Below are positions 1 to 6,053 of a stretch of 7,070 bases of DNA, piece by piece; the first letter of the stretch is position 1; every line of letters starts with the position of its first letter. The notes under the pieces are model-generated. The model did not search any database, was not told where the DNA came from, and saw nothing but the letters and a program-made list of their open reading frames with translations. The DNA is from RGIG9151 sp963635575. Lineage in GTDB: Bacteria; Bacillota; Clostridia; TANB77; RGIG9151. The translations under genes were made by a program, and so were the position numbers. Location of the stretch: assembly GCA_963635575.1 (NCBI GenBank), contig CAVHFU010000053.1, positions 1 through 7,070 on the forward strand. Reading direction: 5' to 3'.

Positions 1-12
1 TTTGGGACATTT

Positions 13-49
13 TCAAAAATTAATATATAGGATTTTATCAAAAATTAAT
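13..49. repeat. Short direct repeat upstream of the purA promoter
   Basis: The 12-base word TCAAAAATTAAT occurs at 13-24 and again at 38-49, 25 bases apart start to start. This is slightly over two helical turns, so the copies lie on roughly the same face of the DNA. An imperfect inverted pair brackets them (GGACATTTT at 5-13 and AAAGTGTCC at 53-61). The segment lies just upstream of the purA -35 box and could be an operator or the remnant of an upstream gene's 3' end. The sequence is AT-rich enough that chance is a serious alternative. No known purine-repressor box is recognisable here. Confidence 0.3.
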
Positions 50-80
50 CATAAAGTGTCCACTAAAATATAAAAATCTG

Positions 81-109
81 TTTACATTTAGTCGAAAAAT
101 TGGTATAAT
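81..109 (+). promoter_or_regulatory. Sigma-A promoter of purA
   Basis: TTTACA at 81-86 (5 of 6 match to TTGACA) and TATAAT at 104-109 (6 of 6) are separated by 17 bases. TGG directly before the -10 gives an extended -10 (TGnTATAAT). The predicted start of transcription is near 116, leaving a leader of about 67 bases before the purA start. I see no convincing riboswitch or attenuator hairpin in that leader. Confidence 0.85.
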
Positions 110-183
110 AATAATGTTGTTTGTTCTTGATACAAATAGCAAAAAATTTGTTTAAGAAGACAAATTAATGGAGGGATGTATAA

Positions 184-1455
184 ATGGTAACAGCAGTTGT
201 AGGTGGAAACTGGGGAGACGAAGGAAAGGGAAAGATTACAGACTTGCTTGCGGAATCAGCTGATATAGTCGTAAGATTCCAAGGCGGAGCTAATGCGGGT
301 CATACTATCATTAATGAGTATGGAAAAACTGTACTTCATATTTTACCTTCTGGAGTATTTAGAAAGAACACAATTAATATAATTGGTTCTGGTGTTGCAT
401 TAAATTTGGATAATTTATTTAATGAACTCGAGGGTGTAAAAGCTAAGGGTGTAGAACCTAAAATGTTAATTTCTGATAGAGTTCAAGTAATTATGCCATA
501 TCATGTAAAACTTGACCAATTAGAAGAAGAAAGACTTGGAAAAAATAGTTTTGGCTCAACAAAATCAGGTATAGCACCATTTTATTCAGACAAATACCTA
601 AAAATTGGTTTCCAAATTTGTGAAATGTTTGATGAAGATCTACTAGAAAAATTAGAGAGAATTTGTGAAGTAAAGAACAAGTACATCGCTGCCGTTTATA
701 ATACTGATTATAGAGTAAATCCAAAAGAAATGTATGACTACTTGATGTCTTATAAGGATAGAGTAGCACCATTACTTTGCAACTTACCTGTATTTATGAG
801 TGAAGCTGTTAAGAATGGAAAGAATATTTTGTTAGAAGGCCAATTAGGAGCATTAAAAGATGTTGATAGTGGTATTTATCCAATGGTTACATCTTCATCA
901 CCTGTTGCCGGATTTGGTTCTGTTGGAGCTTCTGTTCCTCCATATGAAATAAAGAGAATTGTTGTAATTACTAAAGCATATTCTTCTAGTGTTGGTGCAG
1001 GTGCATTTGTTTCTGAAATTTTTGGCGATGAAGCTAAAGAATTAAGAGACAGGGGCGGAGACTGTGGAGAATATGGTGCAACAACAGGAAGACCTAGAAG
1101 AATGGGTTGGTTTGACACTGTTGCAAGTAGATATGGTTGTATAGTACAAGGTGCTACTGAAGTAACTTTATCATTACTTGATGTTTTAGGTTACTTAGAT
1201 AAAATTCCTGTATGTACGGCATACGAAATTGACGGAAAAATAACTAAGGATTTCCCTGTTACGCATTTACTTAACAAGGCAAAACCTGTATATACATATT
1301 TAGATGGATGGAAATGCGATATATCGGGAATTAAGAATTATGATGAATTGCCTGAAAACGCAAAGAAATATGTTGAATTTATCGAAAAAGAATTAGGATA
1401 TCCAATTAAGATGATTTCTAATGGACCTAAGAGAGACGACATTATTATTAAATAG
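184..1455 (+). CDS. purA: Adenylosuccinate synthase
   Basis: This is the cytosolic enzyme that joins IMP and aspartate with GTP to make adenylosuccinate, the first committed step from IMP to AMP. At 423 residues it has full family length. The N-terminal loop GDEGKGK (11-17) holds the catalytic Asp12, and GGANAGHT (34-41) holds the catalytic His40. The IMP/GTP loop GATTGRPRR is at 298-306, and the late motif SNGP is at 412-415. The ATG follows GGAGG (170-174) by 9 bases. Several positions differ from the E. coli enzyme as I recall it: STKSGIAPFYSDK at 125-137 instead of TTGRGIGPAYEDK; EGQLG at 218-222 instead of EGAQG; TSSSPV at 236-241 instead of TSSNTT; and SLLD at 330-333 where the guanine-recognition motif is TKLD. 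It has its own promoter and terminator, so it is probably monocistronic. The fold assignment is secure. The changes may mark a clostridial subfamily rather than a new activity. Confidence 0.93.
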   Translation: MVTAVVGGNWGDEGKGKITDLLAESADIVVRFQGGANAGHTIINEYGKTVLHILPSGVFRKNTINIIGSGVALNLDNLFNELEGVKAKGVEPKMLISDRVQVIMPYHVKLDQLEEERLGKNSFGSTKSGIAPFYSDKYLKIGFQICEMFDEDLLEKLERICEVKNKYIAAVYNTDYRVNPKEMYDYLMSYKDRVAPLLCNLPVFMSEAVKNGKNILLEGQLGALKDVDSGIYPMVTSSSPVAGFGSVGASVPPYEIKRIVVITKAYSSSVGAGAFVSEIFGDEAKELRDRGGDCGEYGATTGRPRRMGWFDTVASRYGCIVQGATEVTLSLLDVLGYLDKIPVCTAYEIDGKITKDFPVTHLLNKAKPVYTYLDGWKCDISGIKNYDELPENAKKYVEFIEKELGYPIKMISNGPKRDDIIIK

Positions 1456-1463
1456 TAAAGACG

Positions 1464-1502
1464 AAATTGCTAAAAACTTGTTTAAAGTTTTTGGCAATTT
1501 TT
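1464..1502 (+). terminator. Rho-independent terminator of purA
   Basis: Bases 1464-1479 pair with 1485-1500 over 16 consecutive positions (one G-T wobble at 1471/1493), enclosing a 5-base loop. The 3' arm runs into TTTTT at 1498-1502. The hairpin starts 9 bases after the purA stop codon and separates purA transcription from the next gene. Confidence 0.85.
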
Positions 1503-1532
1503 GCCTTGAACTGTTTTGGCAAAGTGTTTTGA

Positions 1533-1561
1533 TTGACATTTTCTTGCTGTGCTAGTATAAT
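1533..1561 (+). promoter_or_regulatory. Perfect-consensus sigma-A promoter of the deaminase-like gene
   Basis: TTGACA (1533-1538) and TATAAT (1556-1561) match the sigma-A consensus at all 12 positions with the optimal 17-base spacer. Transcription should begin near 1568. The only longer reading of the downstream gene would start with TTG at 1561, inside this -10 box and upstream of the RNA start, which rules that start out. The leader is about 38 bases long. Confidence 0.9.
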
Positions 1562-1605
1562 TGAAATGGAGAATTTTACTAAATAATCTGATAAGGAGAA
1601 TGTTT

Positions 1606-4020
1606 ATGAAATTTTATTTGGACGACGGAAAAAATATTGAGATTGATATAAGCTTCGACGGGGTAAGACCAGCAGTTGTTTCGATAACACCAAGAAAATA
1701 TTTCAAACCATTAAATCCTAGAATAGAAGAAGATATTTTATGGAATTTATATAATATTGTTGAGGTGAAACAACACTATGATGATATAAACTTATTTGAT
1801 TTACAAATTGGAGGTCAAAAATTCTTTGAAATGAACTTTGATACTAGAGAAGTAAAGAAGGAACACTCTTTAACGAGCTTTGAAGTTAGGCGACTTGCCC
1901 AAGCTAAATACAGAGATGGAATTATTGGGGAAGGTAAGTATGAAAGACCAGCCATTTTCCCTAGGGATGAAAGCAAAGAATTTAGAATAAAGACTGATTT
2001 ACATGCACATTTGTCGGCTATTTTGAGCGGTAAAGATTTGATCCAAATAGGAGAAGAATGTAATATTTCATATCCGTTAAAACTTGCGCAAAGTATAGGA
2101 CTAGATATTGAAGGACTAATACCTGACGAAAAAGGGAACTTGAAATTGGATGATATCTTGGAACGTGATCCTAATAATAGATTAATACTTGGTGATAGCT
2201 TGGAAATATGCCCTTATACAAACGAAACTTTTAACAGAATGGAAGAAATATATACTGCAAGGTCACCATTTTCTAAAAACAAGGACATACTAGAACCTAT
2301 TCTTTGGAAAATAGCTGAAAAGTATGTTGAGTGTGGTGTTGAATATGCTGAATTGTCAAGTACAGAAGTTATAAAGGATGTTGAATTTTTAAGTAAAATG
2401 CATGAGATTTTACCTAAAATAGAAGAGTTTTGGAGTAAAAAAGGCAAGACTATAAATATTAGATTTTTAGCGGCAATTGCTAGAGACTCAATAGAGCAAA
2501 AGAAAGATGATGAAATAGATATATTAGAAGAAATCGCTAAAAGTCCATATGTAGTTGGATGTGACTTTTTGGGACATGAAAGTAATCCGACGTCCGATAT
2601 AGCCCCTCAAATTAAAGAAATTACAAGATGGGCGATTGAGAATGACCCTGATTTTACTATAAGAGTACATGCAGGAGAAACTGATATATTTAATAATGTT
2701 GAAGATACATTGAAACTAATTAAAGCGACGTACGAGGAAGCTAAGCAAAAGAATCCTAATGCAGTATTGCCACCTGTAAGAATTGGACATGCCGTATATA
2801 AAGTAAAGACTGAAGAAGTAGATAGACTTGCACAGGAGTTAAATGTTGTGTTTGAATGTAATGCTACTTCAAACTATGGTTTAAATAATATTTCTGATTA
2901 TAATTCGCCACTTAAAAAGAATTTAGATAAAGGAATTCCTACCGTTATAGGTACTGATGGATTTGGATTATATGGAACATCTCCTATAAATGAAGTTGTA
3001 ATAGCGAAGGGTAGAGGAATAAAAGACTTTTCTTTGGTAAGTAATACTGAACAATCTATAATTAATAGAAGCATGAATAGATTCAAAGAAAAAAAAGAAG
3101 TATTTGATAAGGCTTTAAGTGATCAAATGGAACAGCAACACAACGGAAATGTAAGTTCACTTTTCCGTGTAAAGTATAGAAATGGAGAACCACAATATAT
3201 AGGAACGAGAAAAGAAAGAATTGATAATGAAAATAAGAAATATAAACAAGATATTTCCGAATTTTTGGAATTAGTATTTAAACTTGGTGGAGCAACTATT
3301 TTGAGAACTCCTGAACAAAGAGCAGAATTTGAGAAGAAAATTGAGGGGAAGAAACCTATAATGATTGTAAATAATGCTCTTAGAACTAATAGTGATAATT
3401 TACCTGAAGAATCTCCTGAAATGCGAGAAATAGTAAAACACTTAATTGTTAATGCTGATCCGCAAAAATCATTTTTCGTAATAGGCGGAATAAAATGCGG
3501 GGCTGAAAAGTTTTTGATGCATTGTTTAAGAGAAGTTAAGGAGTTAAAGAAATTTGATGTCTTGAGTTTCGTTACTGAACAAGCTATAACAACAGAAAAA
3601 GCAAAAATAGAGCCCAAGGTCATTACTGATGTAATTATGATTGAAAATAGATCGGCTAATATCTTGAGTTCTAATTTCTTGCTACCTAAAGAAATGGGAG
3701 ACTTTATGAAAGAGCACAAAGGACTTATGTTAGCTTTGGGTGGAAGTGCTGTTGTGGCGGACATAGTTCAATATGCCTTTAATGTTGGCGATATAGATAC
3801 ATATTTGAGTTCGGAGATAAAAGGAACGGCACGTAATAAAACTAGGCAATATGATGATTTTACACGTAATAGAAAAAGCAAGAATGGCAGTACGATTTAT
3901 AGCTTTGCTACGGTTGATGAGTTTAAAGAATTATTAAAAGCAAACAATCCGGAAATTTTTATGCCGGATAAAAGAAAGTTTAAGTACAGAGTTACTCATA
4001 AATCTGAAATGGAGCATTAG
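1606..4020 (+). CDS. Adenosine deaminase-superfamily protein with C-terminal Rossmann-like (SLOG-type?) domain
   Basis: This 804-residue cytosolic protein is more than twice the size of a housekeeping adenosine deaminase. The start is the ATG at 1606, 7 bases after AAGGAG (1593-1598); the ATG at 1600 is too close. Residues 1-130 are an unrecognised N-terminal region. Residues 130-500 form a metal-dependent amidohydrolase barrel: DLHAHL (131-136; His133 and His135), the substrate-loop equivalent CDFLGHE (319-325), HAGE (355-358; metal His355, catalytic Glu358), GHA (His395), an ECNATSN motif (417-423) and TDG (metal Asp451). The classical TDDP motif is altered: the second Asp, which contacts adenine N7, is Gly452. 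Residues 583-725 show Rossmann-like strand-glycine elements: KPIMIVNNA (583-591), FFVIGGIKCGAEK (623-635) and GLMLALGGSAVVAD (706-719). These suggest a nucleotide-binding fold of the SLOG/LOG kind but lack the LOG motif PGGxGTxxE. It leads a probable operon with the next gene. Deaminase chemistry is likely, but the substrate is unknown. Confidence 0.8.
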   Translation: MKFYLDDGKNIEIDISFDGVRPAVVSITPRKYFKPLNPRIEEDILWNLYNIVEVKQHYDDINLFDLQIGGQKFFEMNFDTREVKKEHSLTSFEVRRLAQAKYRDGIIGEGKYERPAIFPRDESKEFRIKTDLHAHLSAILSGKDLIQIGEECNISYPLKLAQSIGLDIEGLIPDEKGNLKLDDILERDPNNRLILGDSLEICPYTNETFNRMEEIYTARSPFSKNKDILEPILWKIAEKYVECGVEYAELSSTEVIKDVEFLSKMHEILPKIEEFWSKKGKTINIRFLAAIARDSIEQKKDDEIDILEEIAKSPYVVGCDFLGHESNPTSDIAPQIKEITRWAIENDPDFTIRVHAGETDIFNNVEDTLKLIKATYEEAKQKNPNAVLPPVRIGHAVYKVKTEEVDRLAQELNVVFECNATSNYGLNNISDYNSPLKKNLDKGIPTVIGTDGFGLYGTSPINEVVIAKGRGIKDFSLVSNTEQSIINRSMNRFKEKKEVFDKALSDQMEQQHNGNVSSLFRVKYRNGEPQYIGTRKERIDNENKKYKQDISEFLELVFKLGGATILRTPEQRAEFEKKIEGKKPIMIVNNALRTNSDNLPEESPEMREIVKHLIVNADPQKSFFVIGGIKCGAEKFLMHCLREVKELKKFDVLSFVTEQAITTEKAKIEPKVITDVIMIENRSANILSSNFLLPKEMGDFMKEHKGLMLALGGSAVVADIVQYAFNVGDIDTYLSSEIKGTARNKTRQYDDFTRNRKSKNGSTIYSFATVDEFKELLKANNPEIFMPDKRKFKYRVTHKSEMEH

Positions 4021-4047
4021 CGGAGTATTATTTTGGAGGTAATAATA

Positions 4048-5601
4048 ATGAGAAAGAATTTAGCAATTGCTTTTGCAATTTTGTTGTTATTGGTAGTACC
4101 AAGTTATGCTGTTACAGATGGAACTAATAAAACAATTAAATTAAATACAACAATAAAGGATTATTTAGATACCTACGATGAAGTGGATTACTTTAGTTTC
4201 GATATAAATAGACCGGGAAGTATAAAAATTGATTTTGATTTTGATGTAAAGAGTCAATACATTGTAAAACTTTTAAATTTAGATACTAATAAGGTAATAC
4301 AAAATTTGACTTTTACCTGCGAAGTTAATACAGTATCTGGAAGATATGAAAAATCCGGAAATAAAATCAGAATAAATGAAGGGGAATACCAAATACAGGT
4401 GAGTACATCTGGTAGAAATGGTTATTCTGCTAAACAATATAAATTGGTTGTTAATTATGATAAGGAAACCGGAGATAATTATGAAAAGGAGAGTAATAAT
4501 ACTCCACAAACATCTAATATAGTTGATTATAATAGGAAGATAATTGGTAATTTGGAATCAACTTCTGACGTGGACTATTATATGGTTGAAATAAGAAAGC
4601 CGGGGACATTGCAAGTTAGATTACAATATGAACAAAATGCAAGATATAATATTGATATTTATAAAGATGTTGATGGCAAACTTAGTCAAATACAAAATGG
4701 AAAAATTACTGATGACACATTACTAAATTTAAATGGCAATATATATGTTTCAGATAGACTTAGAGTATCGTCAGGCAACTATTATGTTAAGATTTCCGGA
4801 GGATATCGAAATTCATATACTGATGAGGACTATATAATGACGATTTTATATTCTGCCGAAAACTATAGTTCTTACGAAAGAGAGCCGAATGATTCCGTAA
4901 GTGATGCAACAGAAATTTATACTCCTGAAACATTTATTGGAAATATGAGTTCAAAGTCTGATGTGGACTATTATTTCACAAGACTTTGGGGTGGAAAATG
5001 GTATGTTTCTATGGAATCACCTCAAAATGCTGAGTACAATGTTGTGATTTATAAAGATGTAAACGGGAAATTAAGTCAGATTACTTCCGGTAAGATAAAC
5101 GCTACTAATAAGAATATAGAAGTAGAGGATGCAAGTGGAGATTATTATATAAAAGTTACTTCAAAAACATATTCGAATGATGATTATACAATTTCAGTGA
5201 TAAGCGAAAGAGATATAAAGAGTTCAAAGACTATTATATTAGAAGTAAATAATCCATATATGGTTGTTGACGGTGCAACGGTGTTAATTGATGGAAATAG
5301 AGGCACAACACCTGTAATTGTGGATAATAGAATGTTATTGCCTATTAGAGCTATTATAGAAAATTTGGGTGGAAATGTACTTTGGGATGAAAGTGCAAAG
5401 ACTATAACTTTCGAGTTAAATGGAACAGTAGTAAATATGACTATTAATAGCAATGTTGCATATGTTAATGGGAGAGTTATGTATTTAGATGTTCCAACAC
5501 AAACAGTTAACGGAAGAACAATGGTGCCGATAAGATTTATTATGGAAAACTTAGGTGGAAATGTTGTTTGGAATAATAATATAGTTACAATTAATTTTTA
5601 A
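4048..5601 (+). CDS. Exported PPC-repeat protein with C-terminal stalk (copper amine oxidase N-terminal-like) domain
   Basis: This is a 517-residue secreted or surface protein. The ATG at 4048 follows GGAGG (4035-4039) by 8 bases. The N-terminus is a classical signal peptide: Arg2-Lys3, a hydrophobic core at 5-17, and a likely signal peptidase I site after Ser-Tyr-Ala at 19-21. Three bacterial pre-peptidase C-terminal (PPC)-like beta-sandwich modules follow at about 25-140, 145-270 and 275-385, each with the signature D-x-V-D-Y-[FY] (44-49, 173-178 and 304-309). Residues 395-517 form a copper-amine-oxidase-N1-like domain built of two half-repeats, NRMLLPIRAIIENLGGNV (427-444) and GRTMVPIRFIMENLGGNV (489-506), each followed by a Trp. 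No protease or other enzyme domain, LPXTG motif or C-terminal membrane anchor is seen, so the role is probably structural, adhesive or ligand binding. It lies 27 bases after the deaminase-like gene with no terminator or clear promoter between, implying cotranscription. Confidence 0.85.
   Translation: MRKNLAIAFAILLLLVVPSYAVTDGTNKTIKLNTTIKDYLDTYDEVDYFSFDINRPGSIKIDFDFDVKSQYIVKLLNLDTNKVIQNLTFTCEVNTVSGRYEKSGNKIRINEGEYQIQVSTSGRNGYSAKQYKLVVNYDKETGDNYEKESNNTPQTSNIVDYNRKIIGNLESTSDVDYYMVEIRKPGTLQVRLQYEQNARYNIDIYKDVDGKLSQIQNGKITDDTLLNLNGNIYVSDRLRVSSGNYYVKISGGYRNSYTDEDYIMTILYSAENYSSYEREPNDSVSDATEIYTPETFIGNMSSKSDVDYYFTRLWGGKWYVSMESPQNAEYNVVIYKDVNGKLSQITSGKINATNKNIEVEDASGDYYIKVTSKTYSNDDYTISVISERDIKSSKTIILEVNNPYMVVDGATVLIDGNRGTTPVIVDNRMLLPIRAIIENLGGNVLWDESAKTITFELNGTVVNMTINSNVAYVNGRVMYLDVPTQTVNGRTMVPIRFIMENLGGNVVWNNNIVTINF
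4633..4707 (+). repeat. Intragenic repeat, copy 1 (PPC module 2)
   Basis: This encodes residues 196-220 of the PPC/stalk protein. It shares QNA-YN, IYKDV and GKLSQI, ending in GKI, with copy 2 at 5023-5097. The copies are 130 residues apart at equivalent positions of adjacent PPC modules, which points to module duplication. The nucleotides have diverged at third positions, so the duplication is not very recent. Confidence 0.75.
5023..5097 (+). repeat. Intragenic repeat, copy 2 (PPC module 3)
   Basis: This encodes residues 326-350, the counterpart of copy 1. The shared core is IYKDV followed by GKLSQI and GKI. Copy 1 has Asp and copy 2 has Asn after KDV. The first PPC module lacks this signature, so modules 2 and 3 are the more closely related pair. 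Confidence 0.75.
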
Positions 5602-5606
5602 GCTAA

Positions 5607-5637
5607 AAAGGCCAAGATGTAAAATTTCTTGGCTTTT
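5607..5637 (+). terminator. Probable terminator of the deaminase-PPC operon
   Basis: Bases 5607-5616 pair with 5628-5637 (10 pairs, one G-T wobble) around an 11-base loop. The right arm ends CTTGGCTTTT, so the T-run is part of the stem and short. The hairpin begins 5 bases after the stop codon. It is a weaker terminator than the one after purA, so some read-through toward the coiled-coil gene is possible. Confidence 0.65.
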
Positions 5638-5653
5638 GGTATATAATGTCACT

Positions 5654-5679
5654 TAAATTTGATAAATTTTTGCCGATAA
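5654..5679 (+). promoter_or_regulatory. Sigma-D (sigma-28) type promoter of the coiled-coil gene
   Basis: TAAA at 5654-5657 and GCCGATAA at 5672-5679 are separated by 14 bases. GCCGATAA is an exact match to the flagellar sigma-28 -10 element, and the spacing lies within the 14-16 range accepted for this class. Transcription should start near 5686, giving a leader of about 70 bases. The flagellin gene has the same type of promoter, which supports the call. Confidence 0.75.
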
Positions 5680-5692
5680 ATAATATGCTTTC

Positions 5693-5723
5693 TTGATTAA
5701 AGAAATATATTTTAGACTATAAT
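5693..5723 (+). promoter_or_regulatory. Possible secondary sigma-A promoter
   Basis: TTGATT (5693-5698) and a perfect TATAAT (5718-5723) are separated by 19 bases, which is longer than optimal. It could supply low, flagellum-independent expression of the 89-residue gene. In this AT-rich DNA the -10 may be fortuitous. Confidence 0.35.
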
Positions 5724-5755
5724 TTAGAAAAGATTACATATTAGGAGGCAATGAT

Positions 5756-6025
5756 ATGCAAGAAACGAGTGATGTAAAGATTATTTCGATGTTGGGTGAA
5801 GTTAATGGAAAGATTAATGACATTGGTATAATGCTTGAAAAAATTCAAGATAAAATGGGCAAAAATTTTAGAGCTTTAGCAGAAAATCAGATTTCAACAA
5901 CAGATAAGCTAAATGAGCTAGGCGACGATATAAAGGAAATCAAGTTCAAGGTAGGGGTACTAGAGTCAGGAGTAGGACTAAATGCCTTTAAGATAGGAGA
6001 ATTAAGTAAAAGAGGGTCGATTTAA
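5756..6025 (+). CDS. Small coiled-coil protein of unknown function, probable motility regulon member
   Basis: This is an 89-residue soluble protein that I do not recognise. The ATG at 5756 follows AGGAGG (5743-5748) by 7 bases. The ATG at 5751 sits too close to that site and its frame stops after 8 codons. There is no signal peptide, membrane segment or cysteine. Residues 7-34 and 46-72 show heptad-like spacing of Ile, Leu, Met and Val with charged residues between (for example IGIMLEKIQDKM at 23-34 and LGDDIKEIKFKVGVLE at 55-70), predicting two helices in a coiled coil. A sigma-D type promoter precedes it and flagellin lies convergently 28 bases away. A flagellar chaperone, chemotaxis adaptor or structural role is therefore conceivable, but no FliS, FliT, FlgN or CsrA motif is visible. 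Its last five codons and stop codon form the left arm and loop of the terminator hairpin. Confidence 0.8.
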   Translation: MQETSDVKIISMLGEVNGKINDIGIMLEKIQDKMGKNFRALAENQISTTDKLNELGDDIKEIKFKVGVLESGVGLNAFKIGELSKRGSI

Positions 6026-6038
6026 TCGACCCTCTTTT
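6008..6038. terminator. Bidirectional terminator embedded in the end of the coiled-coil gene
   Basis: A perfect 14-bp stem (6008-6021 with 6025-6038) closes a 3-base TTA loop. On the + strand the right arm runs into TTTTT (6035-6039). On the - strand the opposite arm ends in TTTT followed by ACTT. It therefore fits as terminator for both the coiled-coil gene and the convergent flagellin gene, whose stop lies 15 bases away. The + strand stop codon TAA (6023-6025) lies in the loop and at the base of the right arm. Confidence 0.9.
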
Positions 6039-6053
6039 TAGTGTAATAGTTTA

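Noticed and set aside
1..75. Remnant insertion-sequence end or upstream gene tail (GGACA/TGTCC inverted pair, short open readings to stops at 30 and 72)
   Set aside because: There is no transposase, no target duplication and only about nine imperfect paired bases. The readings are too short to identify.
876..1118. An 80-codon open frame on the - strand inside purA
   Set aside because: It is antisense to the conserved PurA core, and its Pro/Ser/Thr-rich translation mirrors PurA codons. No ribosome binding site supports it.
1561..1605. Fifteen-residue N-terminal extension of the deaminase-like protein from TTG at 1561
   Set aside because: The TTG overlaps the last base of a perfect -10 box, so it would lie upstream of the RNA start. 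The ATG at 1606 has a properly spaced AAGGAG.
3123..3764. A 213-codon open frame on the - strand inside the deaminase-like gene
   Set aside because: It lies fully opposite a gene with clear family motifs and strong start signals, and its translation is a low-complexity hydrophobic/serine mix with no recognisable domain. It is an antisense shadow.
1606..4020. RADAR anti-phage system (rdrA-rdrB)
   Set aside because: Only a deaminase-superfamily protein is present. There is no ATPase partner within the window, and the C-terminal Rossmann-like segment and altered TDDP motif argue against a simple RdrB assignment.
4033..4047. Five-residue extension of the PPC protein from TTG at 4033
   Set aside because: The codons lie in the Shine-Dalgarno sequence itself. 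The ATG at 4048 is correctly spaced from GGAGG and starts a clean signal peptide.
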